This document shows, in pieces, positions 7,225 to 14,822 of a stretch of 32,764 bases of DNA (the first letter of the stretch is position 1; each line of letters opens with the position of its first letter). Both the position numbers and the translations under genes were made by a program. Source of the DNA: Deltaproteobacteria bacterium ADurb.Bin207 (GTDB lineage: Bacteria; Myxococcota_A; Polyangia; Polyangiales; Polyangiaceae); assembly GCA_002070115.1 (NCBI GenBank), contig MWCO01000070.1, forward strand, positions 1 through 32,764, given 5' to 3'. The notes under the pieces are model-generated. The model did no database searches. It was given only the letters and a program-made list of their open reading frames with translations, and had not been told where the DNA came from.

Positions 7225-9600
7225 GTGGCGACCATTCAGCTTGACCAAGAAATCCTGGATGTCGAGAGAATCATCGACGAAAAAAACCATGATGAGGCTT
7301 TTCGTCGGTTGATTCTCTTGCGCGACCGATTTGGGCGTCGACCCGAATATCGGTACTTGAAAATTCTGTTCGATGCCACGTTTGCCGTCCGAACGGATGC
7401 GGAACTCCTTTCTGAGGTCCGAACGCTCGTGGCCGAACAGCAAGACTTTCTGGAAGCGGTGGCGTTGCTCGCTTTGCTGCTCGACCGCACGGGCGACCAT
7501 GAGCGCGCTATCGTGTTTGCGAGGGAAGCACTGCGGTCACCTAACAGCCGCGCGCAAATGCGGGCGCGAGCCATCTTGGGGGAGCAGGCAGAGCAGGAAG
7601 TCGGCGGTCCACCCCCATCGGTGAATCGATTTGCCGCTTCCACCGCACGGGAAGCCCCCACCAAACCGCATGTCAGGCCGGTCAATGTGCCCGCGGCCGA
7701 CGGACAAAGCCAAACCCGTTCCACCAAAGCCCTGTTTGCGGTCGCCGACGACAAACAAAGTTCACCCCCGGTGGATAAGGCGGAAGCCAAAGAAGCGGAC
7801 TTGACCCTGGAAGGCGTGGCGCCGCCTTCCAACCTCGATGCGGCGTTTGCCGCCGTTCGCCCTCGTGAACCGAATTCTTCGAACCTCCGGCTGCCGAGCA
7901 GCCCCCCGATTCAGGACGATCGAGTCAGTACCCTCGAAGGGCTCCCTAGGCCCCCGTTGGTGCCTAGCAAGACGTTTTCAGGCGCGCAACAGCCGCCCGA
8001 TTCTCTTCCTTCCACGGTCGACTTCCGAATTTCCCCGTCACTTCCCGAGCAGGAGCCGAGCCAAAACAGCGTTGGGGCCGAGTTCATTCCTTTTTCTCCT
8101 GACCAGGCACCCATGCCTCCTCCCCCCACGATCCCACCGGGCGTCGTGACAGCCAACGAAAGGAGTCGTCCGCCAACTCCCCACCCATCGGCTCCGCACG
8201 CGCACCGTTCTTCGTTTTCGCAAGCATCTACCCCACCGCCGCGTCGGTCGGCCTTTCCGCCATCGCCCGAGCCTCGCGCGGATATCGCACCGGAAACCAC
8301 TGCTTCTCGTCTCCCCTCCACCCCGCCGACCCGACGACAACCCACCCCGTTGCCTCCCGAATATGCCGTTGACGATACGGGTGTGGGGCGTGAGGTCGAG
8401 CGACGACGTTCCCGGCCTTCTCGTCAAGCCCTTTCTGTGCCTCAGCCTCCCGAGCACATCAAAGGGTGGTTCCAATTCGCACGGCAAAATCAGCTCCAGG
8501 TAGTCGAGGGGTTTTCCACGGCCCAGATGCTGCTCGACTTATGTGAACGGGTCGTCGAAGGGGCCACTTCTTTGTCGAGTCGTCCTGTTCCGCTCGACCG
8601 TCGTGGGCTCATTTTGGTGGAAGAACAACTCGAAGCGTTGCGAGGTTCGCGAACCAAAACCCAACCGGTTGCCGAACGCGGCGCCGTTACCGCCGCCGCT
8701 TCATTTTTGCTCGGGTTGTTGCTCAAAGAATGCGATGGTCGCGCCGCCGATACCTCCGTCGAAGACGGAGCCTGTAAAGTAACATTGCCTTCCGGGGCTA
8801 CTGTCCGACCCTTGCTCGTCGCCGCTGCTTTTATGCGTTCCCGCGGCCCAAGCCTCATCGAGACTTTCGACCGGGCGGCCACCTCGCATATGCGACGAAA
8901 CCCAGCTCGCGTGACGACAGGCAATGCGGCTCGCGTCATCACGGGCAATGCGGCTCGCGTCATCACGGGCAATGCGGCTCGCGTCATCACGGGCAACTCC
9001 ATTTCCCAACCGCCCCTTCGAAACGCGCGCACTCCCGCCATCGCTGCCGCTTCCAGCTTCACGGTGCTTCGCAGGGATCTCGACGCCAGCACCTTGGGCA
9101 TTACGGATCCCGCGGCTCCGCCGGCGCCACAACCACCGATAGACATGCGCAAAGTGGCCTCCGAGTTCTGGACCAGCGACCTCGGACGAGAAATCATTGG
9201 TAGTTCCCGTAGGGTAGGCACTTTCACCATCGCCGACGTGGACGCCATCGAACGTCATGCCAGCAAAGCTTTCAACGCGGTTGGGTTCTCACCTCCTGGA
9301 TCTCCGTGGCCGTGGATGCCCTCGGAGGAACAGGATGACTTGATTTTGGCTTGGGGGGCCATCCTCGGGGAAGTGCTCGTTTCGTTATATTTGGGACGTT
9401 GGGAAGCGGATCCCGGCAATCCTGATGACCGTTTCCTGTTTCGCGTGATCCTCAGCAGTGGTGTCGTTGCCTGGCCTGTCGCCAAAGCCTATATGCGCTT
9501 AGCCCGCGGAATTCCTCATGATTTGACCGTATATATCGATGCGGTGGGGCGTGTGGTCGGCAGGCAAGCGCTGGGTGCTCGCTCCTGGCAAGGGCTTTGA
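7225..9600 (+). CDS. Large protein of unknown function with TPR-like N-terminus, disordered middle and octapeptide repeat
   Basis: 791 residues from a GTG preceded by GAGGG. I do not recognise the family. Residues 1-130 are helical and TPR-like (EKNHDEAFRRLILLRDRFGRRPEYRYLK, then DRTGDHERAIVFAREAL). Residues about 135-410 are rich in Pro, Ser, Thr and Arg and look disordered. Residues about 415-560 look folded, beginning near EHIKGWFQFARQNQL. At about 558-590 there is a tandem repeat of the type GNAARVIT. A C-terminal folded region (about 640-791) begins near KVASEFWTSDLG and contains a stretch rich in Trp and Leu. There is no signal peptide or clear membrane span, so it is probably cytoplasmic. 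It sits 61 bp after engB on the same strand, perhaps co-transcribed. Confidence 0.8.
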   Translation: MATIQLDQEILDVERIIDEKNHDEAFRRLILLRDRFGRRPEYRYLKILFDATFAVRTDAELLSEVRTLVAEQQDFLEAVALLALLLDRTGDHERAIVFAREALRSPNSRAQMRARAILGEQAEQEVGGPPPSVNRFAASTAREAPTKPHVRPVNVPAADGQSQTRSTKALFAVADDKQSSPPVDKAEAKEADLTLEGVAPPSNLDAAFAAVRPREPNSSNLRLPSSPPIQDDRVSTLEGLPRPPLVPSKTFSGAQQPPDSLPSTVDFRISPSLPEQEPSQNSVGAEFIPFSPDQAPMPPPPTIPPGVVTANERSRPPTPHPSAPHAHRSSFSQASTPPPRRSAFPPSPEPRADIAPETTASRLPSTPPTRRQPTPLPPEYAVDDTGVGREVERRRSRPSRQALSVPQPPEHIKGWFQFARQNQLQVVEGFSTAQMLLDLCERVVEGATSLSSRPVPLDRRGLILVEEQLEALRGSRTKTQPVAERGAVTAAASFLLGLLLKECDGRAADTSVEDGACKVTLPSGATVRPLLVAAAFMRSRGPSLIETFDRAATSHMRRNPARVTTGNAARVITGNAARVITGNAARVITGNSISQPPLRNARTPAIAAASSFTVLRRDLDASTLGITDPAAPPAPQPPIDMRKVASEFWTSDLGREIIGSSRRVGTFTIADVDAIERHASKAFNAVGFSPPGSPWPWMPSEEQDDLILAWGAILGEVLVSLYLGRWEADPGNPDDRFLFRVILSSGVVAWPVAKAYMRLARGIPHDLTVYIDAVGRVVGRQALGARSWQGL
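8897..8992 (+). repeat. 24-bp tandem repeat inside the 791-aa gene
   Basis: Three perfect 24-bp copies at 8921-8944, 8945-8968 and 8969-8992, preceded by one degenerate copy at 8897-8920. They are in frame and encode GNAARVIT per unit. The perfect identity of the copies, third positions included, points to recent expansion. Confidence 0.9.
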
Positions 9601-9775
9601 CCGGCTTATCGTCCCGGTTCCTGCCATTGTGTTGCATTAGGCTTGTCCGAGGCATGCCCTATCATTGGCCCGCACGTTGTGGTATGCGGCGCCGCCGTTG
9701 CGAACACCGCTTTTGCAAAACCTTTTGCCCGGAACGAAAAAGCCTTTCGTTACGCCCGTACGGCATCCATGAGCC

Positions 9776-10282
9776 ATGACTGCCCGTTGTTCAAGCCGAT
9801 ACCGTCTATTTGTAGCCAAAGACGAGCATAAGTTTAGCTGTGCTCACATGACCTTATTTCCTGATGGAACCAAAGAGCGTCTGCACGGCCATAATTATCG
9901 TGTCGGGGCGGCGTTGGAGATGCAGGAAGGGTTTCTCGACTTCGCGCGGGTCAAGTCCGCACTGGCGACATTGTGTGAAGAATTGCGGGAACATCTGTTG
10001 ATGCCTTCCCAGTCCGCGGCCGTGCGTGTGCTGAGCCAAGACGAAATCTCGACGGAGTTTTCGGTATGCGGAAAGCGATACGTCATTCCATCGGATGAAT
10101 TGTTGTGGCTTCCGATGCAAAACGTGGTGGTGGAGGGCTTGGCGGAATACTTGTGGGGGCGAATCGCCCAGCACCTTCGGGCGGAGTTTGAGCAAGCGGG
10201 GGTGGGGTGGTTGGAGGTGACGGTGACCGAAGCGCCGGGGCAAGGCGCTCGCTTCCGTGCGGATCCTCGGAAAGGTGGATAA
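9776..10282 (+). CDS. 6-pyruvoyl-tetrahydropterin synthase / QueD family protein, PTPS-III-like
   Basis: 168 residues with the tunnelling-fold pterin enzyme pattern. Likely zinc ligands are H24 (in KFSCAHM) and H37/H39 (in RLHGHNY). Later come DFARVKSAL and the pterin-anchoring Glu in VTVTEAPGQG. The catalytic Cys that QueD/PTPS have four residues before the first His of HGH is Lys33 here; instead E34 gives ExxHGH, the motif I recall for PTPS-III enzymes. Those cut dihydroneopterin triphosphate to 6-hydroxymethyl-dihydropterin for folate. The Asp-His pair of classical PTPS is also not clearly kept (LREHLLM). An insertion around residues 75-110 makes it longer than QueD. It is three bases upstream of a folB-like gene. 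A queuosine role remains possible. Confidence 0.82.
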   Translation: MTARCSSRYRLFVAKDEHKFSCAHMTLFPDGTKERLHGHNYRVGAALEMQEGFLDFARVKSALATLCEELREHLLMPSQSAAVRVLSQDEISTEFSVCGKRYVIPSDELLWLPMQNVVVEGLAEYLWGRIAQHLRAEFEQAGVGWLEVTVTEAPGQGARFRADPRKGG

Positions 10283-10285
10283 GCG

Positions 10286-10654
10286 ATGGCTTTGGATAAG
10301 GTCATGGTGCGCGCCATTCGCGTGGATGCTTCGATTGGCACGCTTTCATGGGAAAAGCACGAGCTTCAGCCGGTGCAAGTGGATGTGGACGCGGTGGTGG
10401 ATACCGAGGCGCTGCTTGGTTCGGGGGATTTGACCAAAGGCGTCGACTTTTCGATCGTGATCCAAACCGTGCGCGATGTTGTCACGCAAGGGCATGTCGA
10501 ATTGGTCGAGGTGTTGGCGGATCGAATAGCTTCGGCACTGCTTGCCGCGACACCCGCGCGAAGCGTTCGGGTGGAAGTACGAAAATACAAGGCCTGTGCA
10601 GAGTACGCGTCCCATGTGGGAGTCGAGGTTCATAGAGAGCGGACCCATGGCTGA
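10286..10654 (+). CDS. folB: Dihydroneopterin aldolase-like protein (FolB family), catalytic Tyr replaced by Phe
   Basis: 122 residues, the normal length. Family features are IRVDASIGTLSWEKHELQPV near the N-terminus, SGDLTKGVDF at 46-55, VELVEVLADRIA with E75, and RKYKA with K100, followed by VGVEV. In FolB this position in the VDY motif is the catalytic Tyr; here it is F55. The Glu and Lys of the active site remain. FolB normally cleaves 7,8-dihydroneopterin to 6-hydroxymethyl-dihydropterin and glycolaldehyde in folate synthesis. With Phe the activity may be altered. The gene starts three bases after the PTPS-like gene and overlaps tsaB by eight bases, so all three are probably co-translated. 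Confidence 0.85.
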   Translation: MALDKVMVRAIRVDASIGTLSWEKHELQPVQVDVDAVVDTEALLGSGDLTKGVDFSIVIQTVRDVVTQGHVELVEVLADRIASALLAATPARSVRVEVRKYKACAEYASHVGVEVHRERTHG

Positions 10655-11324
10655 AAACCTGTCTGTGTTGGTGGTCGATACGGCCACCCGACGAGCGATC
10701 GTGGCGCTGGTGCGGGGGGGAATCGTGGTGGCGGAGGCGTTCCATGAGCAGCCAACGACGCATGCGGAGCGGTTGGTGGCGATGACGACGGAGGTATTGG
10801 AGCGTTCTGGTGCGGGGTTGGAGTCGATTGACCGGCTTGCGATCGGCATGGGTCCGGGATCGTTTACGGGGGTTCGCGTGGGGATGGGATTTGCGAAGGG
10901 ATTGGGATTTGCGCGAGGGATTGGCGGGGTGGGGGTGATGTCGTTGGAAGCCATGGCTTATGCAGCGCGACGGATAGTGGGGGCTCGACGGGTGTTTTCG
11001 CTTCTTGATGCCAAGAAAGGGGAGGTATTCGTGGCGAGTTTTGATGGGCAAGGGCGACGGGGTCTTGGGCCGGAGCATTTGGCGCGTGACCGTGTGCAGC
11101 GGTGGATGGATACGGTGGAGCCTTGGGGCAAGAGGGTGGTTGTGGGAGAGGTGGCGGAGGAGCTGGATTTGCGGAATGTGGAGCTAATTCGCGATCGGTC
11201 TTGTGATTTGCCGGGGGCGGAAGCGATGGCGGCGCTTGCGGTTGCGCGCGCGGCGAGCGATGATCTCGCTTTGCTGGAACCGTTATACGTTCGCCCGCCG
11301 GACATCACCCAACCGGCGGGGTAG
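10647..11324 (+). CDS. tsaB: tRNA threonylcarbamoyladenosine biosynthesis protein TsaB
   Basis: The non-catalytic partner of TsaD in forming t6A37 on ANN-decoding tRNAs. I start at the ATG at 10647 (MAENLSVLVVDTATR), because the family begins directly with the ASKHA beta-strand; longer in-frame starts reach back into folB. This gives 225 residues. The motif IGMGPGSFTGVRVGMGFAKGL is diagnostic, and THAERL is the usual early motif. The C-terminal LEPLYVRPPDIT is also typical. Its start overlaps the end of the folB-like gene by eight bases. tsaD and tsaE are not in the window. Confidence 0.92.
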   Translation: MAENLSVLVVDTATRRAIVALVRGGIVVAEAFHEQPTTHAERLVAMTTEVLERSGAGLESIDRLAIGMGPGSFTGVRVGMGFAKGLGFARGIGGVGVMSLEAMAYAARRIVGARRVFSLLDAKKGEVFVASFDGQGRRGLGPEHLARDRVQRWMDTVEPWGKRVVVGEVAEELDLRNVELIRDRSCDLPGAEAMAALAVARAASDDLALLEPLYVRPPDITQPAG

Positions 11325-11373
11325 GGGGCTATCCGAATTCGAAATTCGACGATACGGAGTCGTTCGGTTTAGG

Positions 11374-12096
11374 ATGGATGATATGCAGGACTTTGGAGCC
11401 GCTGAAAAAGAACGCCTTCTTGCTCGTTTTGGGCGCCCTTTCGAAAAAGGCGACGTGATTTTCCGCGAAGGAGAGCAAGCGACGGAGGCTTATCTTCTTC
11501 AGGAAGGCTCCGTACGGTTGGTGAAACGTGTGCGGGCGATGGAGCGGAGCCTGATGGTGCTCAAGCCCAACGATTTATTTGGCGAGACGGCGCTTGTGGA
11601 GGGAGCGGTTCGGACTTCCACGGCCATCGCCTTGTCGGATGGTGTAAGTCTTGCCCTGGATCCATCGACATTTCGTCGGCTTCTCGAAACGAGCCCCGCC
11701 ATCTCCCTGCGGTTGGTCCAACAACTGGTTCGCAGGCTTAGTGATGCGGAAGACCAGATTGAAATCATGATGTTGCGCGATTCCCAGGCCAAGGTGGTGA
11801 GCGTGCTGCTCAAACTCGCCAGAGCCGAGCAAGAGCCGGGGACGAACACGAGGATCCTCGAGGTATCTCCGATGGACCTGAGCAGTCGTGCAGGGCTCGA
11901 CGTGGATACGGTGAAGCGTGGCGTTCATCAATTGCGTGAGGGGCGATATGTCAAGATCGTAGACGAGCGCATCGAAATACCCGACATGGAGGCGTTGACG
12001 AAGCTTTATGCGTTGTTGACGCTAAAAGATGAGATTCGGGGTTCGCATAGTTCCCATCCACCGGATGATCGGGGTGAGGGGGAAGACGTCCGCTGA
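11374..12096 (+). CDS. Crp/Fnr-family transcriptional regulator
   Basis: About 240 residues from the ATG at 11374 (MDDMQDFGAAEKERL); an ATG three codons later is also possible. The N-terminal cyclic-nucleotide-binding fold includes KGDVIFREGEQATEAYLLQEGSVRLV. The phosphate-binding cassette is FGETALVEGAVRTSTA, with E71 and R80 in the places that bind cyclic nucleotide in CRP, so a nucleotide ligand is plausible. There is no Cys cluster of the Fnr type. The C-terminal winged helix-turn-helix is around MDLSSRAGLDVDTVKRGVHQLREGRYV. It follows tsaB by 49 bp on the same strand; that spacer contains the near-palindrome CGAATTCGAAATTCG just ahead of the gene, perhaps its own control site. Confidence 0.9.
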   Translation: MDDMQDFGAAEKERLLARFGRPFEKGDVIFREGEQATEAYLLQEGSVRLVKRVRAMERSLMVLKPNDLFGETALVEGAVRTSTAIALSDGVSLALDPSTFRRLLETSPAISLRLVQQLVRRLSDAEDQIEIMMLRDSQAKVVSVLLKLARAEQEPGTNTRILEVSPMDLSSRAGLDVDTVKRGVHQLREGRYVKIVDERIEIPDMEALTKLYALLTLKDEIRGSHSSHPPDDRGEGEDVR

Positions 12097-12523
12097 GAAA
12101 TAGGGTGCGGGGGGAATCGTTGCGGATGGACGCGGTGCGTCGTTTTCATGAATGACGCGGAGCGTCTGGGGAGCAGGGGATGGTCCTCAAAAAAGTTGGC
12201 CAAATCGTCCAGGGGCGAGTGGTGGGATTCATGGCTCGCGTATGATATTAATCTTCAATAATTTCCTATACTTAGATGTTTATTCAAGAATATTCGTTTC
12301 ATTATGAATAAGAATATTGTGAACAAAACCGCAGGGGATCGAAGTGATCCAGTTGACGGCATGTCGAGGCTGCGGTACTTGCGGCATGATGAGTGTGAAC
12401 CACAGGCACACCTTGATTTGGCAGAGGAGCGAGCGGTACTTGGATTCCATAGGGATGGTTTTGGGAGGATTTGAATAGACTGTCGTTGTTTTTGGGATGA
12501 GCGATTCCAACCACGAGTGAAAG
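12097..12523. other. Intergenic region with hairpins and an AT-rich core
   Basis: 427 bp without a gene I can support. The first part carries two short hairpins (listed separately). At about 12238-12325 the sequence becomes strikingly AT-rich compared with everything around it, with two copies of AAGAATATT at 12286-12294 and 12310-12318 and many TATT/AATA tracts; it probably contains promoter elements for the downstream TPR lipoprotein gene. A 56-codon frame (12304-12474, plus) has no ribosome binding site and no recognisable similarity, so I do not call it. Confidence 0.5.
12129..12166 (+). terminator. Tandem short GC hairpins downstream of the Crp/Fnr gene
   Basis: Two nearly identical 13-base dyads, 25 bp apart. 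GACGC-GGT-GCGTC at 12129-12141 is followed by GTTTTC, and GACGC-GGA-GCGTC is at 12154-12166. The first, with its short T run, could act as a weak intrinsic terminator for the regulator gene. The repetition makes a protein-binding site equally possible. Confidence 0.45.
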
Positions 12524-13384
12524 ATGATTCGAACTCGGCAACAAAAAGCGGGACAACCGACCTTGCGGGGGATGGTGGGACGGCTTTGTGTTGGGTTGGG
12601 GTGGGTATTGCCTGTGATTTTGGGCTTGGCTTGTGGGCCGTCGCGTGATGCGCAGTCTCCTGGAGCGGCTGATCCGGAGCGTCAATCGATTGCGGACTAT
12701 GATGTCGCGCGGGATCTTTTCGTAGCGAGGGGAAATGCGCGCGAGGCGTTGAAGGTGGCGCTTCGGGCGGTAGAGCTGGACGACGAGAATGCCGACGCGG
12801 CGCATCTTGTATCGCTTATATATTTGTATTTTTGTGCATCATCGGAGGCGGATTGTCGGTTGGACGAGGCGGAGCGTTATGTTCGCATGGCGATCAAGGC
12901 CAAAGCGGACTTGCGTGAGGCCAAAAATACCCTTGGTGTCGTTCTTATTGAGAAAAAGCGGTATGCGGAGGCGGTGGAAGTACTCGAGCCACTGACGAAG
13001 GACATTCTTTATTCCACGCCGGAAACCGCTTGGGGGAATCTTGGCTGGGCTTATTTCTTGAAAGGCGACACCGACAAGGCCATCGAGAGCCTTCGTCGCG
13101 CGTTGGCTTTGCAGCCTGAGTTCTGTGTCGGTGCTTATCGTCTTGCGTTGGCTTATGAAAAAAAAGGTGATCACAAAGCCGCGTTGGAATCTGTGACGCG
13201 AGCTTTGGAGACGGATCGTCCCGAGTGTCGAGGTCTTCAGGATGCCTTTCGGGCCAGGGCTCGAATTGCCATGCGTCTGGGGGACCATGAATCGGCCAGG
13301 GGGGATCTCGAGCGGTGTCGGGACTTGGATGCGGAAACGTCATCCGGTCGCGAGTGTGCTGCCGCATTGGCAAAGTGGAGATGA
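12524..13384 (+). CDS. TPR-repeat lipoprotein, PilF/Tgl-like
   Basis: 286 residues. The N-terminal hydrophobic stretch ends in ILGLACG, so Cys37 may be lipidated, although the motif is imperfect. At least four TPR-like repeats follow: VARGNAREALKVALRAVEL, the segment ending AEAVEVLEPL, FLKGDTDKAIESLRRALAL and KKGDHKAALESVTRALE. The layout resembles the pilotin-type lipoproteins PilF/PilW/Tgl, which help assemble the type IV pilus secretin, but TPR lipoproteins are common and there are no pilus genes here. I leave the function open. It is followed after 48 bp by the RodZ-like gene on the same strand. Confidence 0.75.
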   Translation: MIRTRQQKAGQPTLRGMVGRLCVGLGWVLPVILGLACGPSRDAQSPGAADPERQSIADYDVARDLFVARGNAREALKVALRAVELDDENADAAHLVSLIYLYFCASSEADCRLDEAERYVRMAIKAKADLREAKNTLGVVLIEKKRYAEAVEVLEPLTKDILYSTPETAWGNLGWAYFLKGDTDKAIESLRRALALQPEFCVGAYRLALAYEKKGDHKAALESVTRALETDRPECRGLQDAFRARARIAMRLGDHESARGDLERCRDLDAETSSGRECAAALAKWR

Positions 13385-13421
13385 GCAAAGCATCGCCCTT
13401 CTTTTACGAGAGGGGTGATGT

Positions 13422-13428
13422 GGAGAGG
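13422..13428 (+). promoter_or_regulatory. Ribosome binding site deciding the RodZ-like start
   Basis: GGAGAGG four bases before the ATG at 13433. It favours that start over the upstream ATG at 13418 and the GTG at 13415. Confidence 0.6.
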
Positions 13429-13432
13429 TACC

Positions 13433-13861
13433 ATGGAATCGATCGGCAAATACCTCAAGCGGCGCCGGGAGGCGCGCGGTATGAGCGTGGGAGAACTATC
13501 TCGCGCCACCCGCATCCCGGCCGCAGCGTTGTGTCGAATCGAGAGCGATCAATTCGATGACCTGCCTGGAGAGGTCTTCGTTCGCGGCTTTCTCAAAGCC
13601 TATGCTCGTGCTGTCGGGCTGGAAACCGACGAGGTGTTGGCGCGTTACACGTCGAGTCGTCGTGTGGCTTGGGTGACTCCGCTACCTTTCAACACCCCGA
13701 TCGAGCGGCCGCCCACCCGTCGTTTCGGAGTCGCGATCGCTTTTGTTCTTCTACTCATTCTGTTCACGCTGGCAGTGAGCATCGTGCTCAAGCCTCGTGG
13801 AAGGGACCTTCCCCAAGAACTATCCCAGGCCGAACCCTCGGCTTTCACCCTGACAGGCTGA
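13433..13861 (+). CDS. RodZ-like helix-turn-helix membrane protein
   Basis: About 142 residues from the ATG at 13433 (MESIGKYLKRRREARGMSV), the usual opening of the RodZ/HTH_25 family. The HTH spans about residues 5-60 and includes LSRATRIPAAALCRIESDQFDDLPGEVFVRGFLKAYARAVGL in sections typical of the family. After a short linker comes one transmembrane segment (about FGVAIAFVLLLILFTLAVSIV) and only about 25 residues outside. RodZ links MreB to the membrane for rod shape; the short periplasmic tail here lacks the usual RodZ C-terminal domain. Similar reduced proteins exist as uncharacterised regulators, so I give no symbol. Confidence 0.82.
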   Translation: MESIGKYLKRRREARGMSVGELSRATRIPAAALCRIESDQFDDLPGEVFVRGFLKAYARAVGLETDEVLARYTSSRRVAWVTPLPFNTPIERPPTRRFGVAIAFVLLLILFTLAVSIVLKPRGRDLPQELSQAEPSAFTLTG

Positions 13862-13910
13862 AATCATCCGAACCTTCGCCTCGCGGGCCGCGACTTTCCG
13901 AACGCAGGCG

Positions 13911-14615
13911 TTGGTCGTGCGAACGGTCCCCTTCGCGGAGGCTGATCTCGTCGTTACCCTTTTTACCCAAGCCCTCGGTCATCTGGCTGCCATAGCCCCG
14001 CGAGCCCGATCGACCTCCCCAAAAAACAGACGAATCCTCGAACCCATGCATACGCTCGACGTCGTGTTGCGTGACAGACCCGCGGGCGCTCTCTTGTCGC
14101 TCGTATCCTCCCAGATCGCTCGTCCGCGCCTGGGGATCCTGTCCGATCTCGATCGAATGAAAACGGCTGGCACCGTGCTGCGGTGGGTTCGCCAAACGGC
14201 TCCCTATCGAACGCCAGAAACCGACCTTTGGAAATTGATCGAAGAACTGCTCGATGCATTGGATCAAACGGCTCTTCGAGCCTCCCCCCGGGCCTTGCTC
14301 GTCGTGGCTGGCTTCCGATTGCTCGAGTGTTTGGGGTATGGTTTGGATCTGGGCGCGTGCGTGGTGTGTGGGCGTCCATGCCCCCCTGAGCGTCCGGCTT
14401 TCGTAGATCCGGTTCGCGGTGGCTTGGTATGCCGTCGATGCGGTGGTGCGGGGCGTTTGTTGTCGGGAGCGATCCGCCAGCGGATGCTCCTTGCTTTGCA
14501 AGGGCAAGCCGAGGTGTTGGAGCAGGATATTGCGCCGTTGCTCGGGCTTTTGGAGGCTGCTTTGGTAGCCCACACCAATATCCGGCCGGAAGGGGCAGAA
14601 GCCATCTCGCGTTGA
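13911..14615 (+). CDS. recO: DNA repair protein RecO
   Basis: RecO loads RecA onto SSB-coated DNA together with RecR. The product shows VVRTVPFAEADLVVTLFTQALG, then EPMHTLDVVLRDRPAG, and a zinc-binding CVVC...CRRC region (about residues 144-171), all characteristic. It is about 234 residues from the TTG at 13911, slightly short at the N-terminus. Homologues usually have several residues before this (…TxALVLRT), and the frame upstream does encode TQAL immediately ahead, yet it contains no ATG, GTG or TTG back to the in-frame stop at 13851. The true start may therefore be TTG 13911 or a rare ATC at 13863 or 13866. The gene follows the RodZ-like gene by about 50 bp. Confidence 0.88.
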   Translation: MVVRTVPFAEADLVVTLFTQALGHLAAIAPRARSTSPKNRRILEPMHTLDVVLRDRPAGALLSLVSSQIARPRLGILSDLDRMKTAGTVLRWVRQTAPYRTPETDLWKLIEELLDALDQTALRASPRALLVVAGFRLLECLGYGLDLGACVVCGRPCPPERPAFVDPVRGGLVCRRCGGAGRLLSGAIRQRMLLALQGQAEVLEQDIAPLLGLLEAALVAHTNIRPEGAEAISR

Positions 14616-14732
14616 GGACAGCTCGGGGCTTGTCGTTTCGGTGTCGGACCGCGGCCAGAACGTGCCTCGCTGTGGAATTTTCCCGGGTTCCTGACGAGGT
14701 CGACGAGGCGTGCAAAATGGGAACTGAGGCTG

Positions 14733-14768
14733 TATAAGGGGGCCGTTCCGTTCGGATGTGGAACGAAC
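14733..14768 (+). promoter_or_regulatory. Possible serC promoter and leader dyad
   Basis: TATAAG at 14733-14738 could be a -10 element; no good -35 is seen. Just after it lies a strong dyad: GTTC (14745-14748), C, GTTC (14750-14753), a 7-base spacer, then GAACGAAC (14761-14768). It could be an operator or form a leader hairpin in the mRNA. It ends 54 bp before the serC start. Confidence 0.45.
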
Positions 14769-14822
14769 ATGACAGAGCACGAAGCCCCCATTGGGCATTG
14801 TGCTTAGGGAAAGGACAAAGCC

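Noticed and set aside
12304..12474. 56-codon plus-strand frame in the AT-rich gap
   Set aside because: No ribosome binding site, no similarity I recognise, and composition changes across it.
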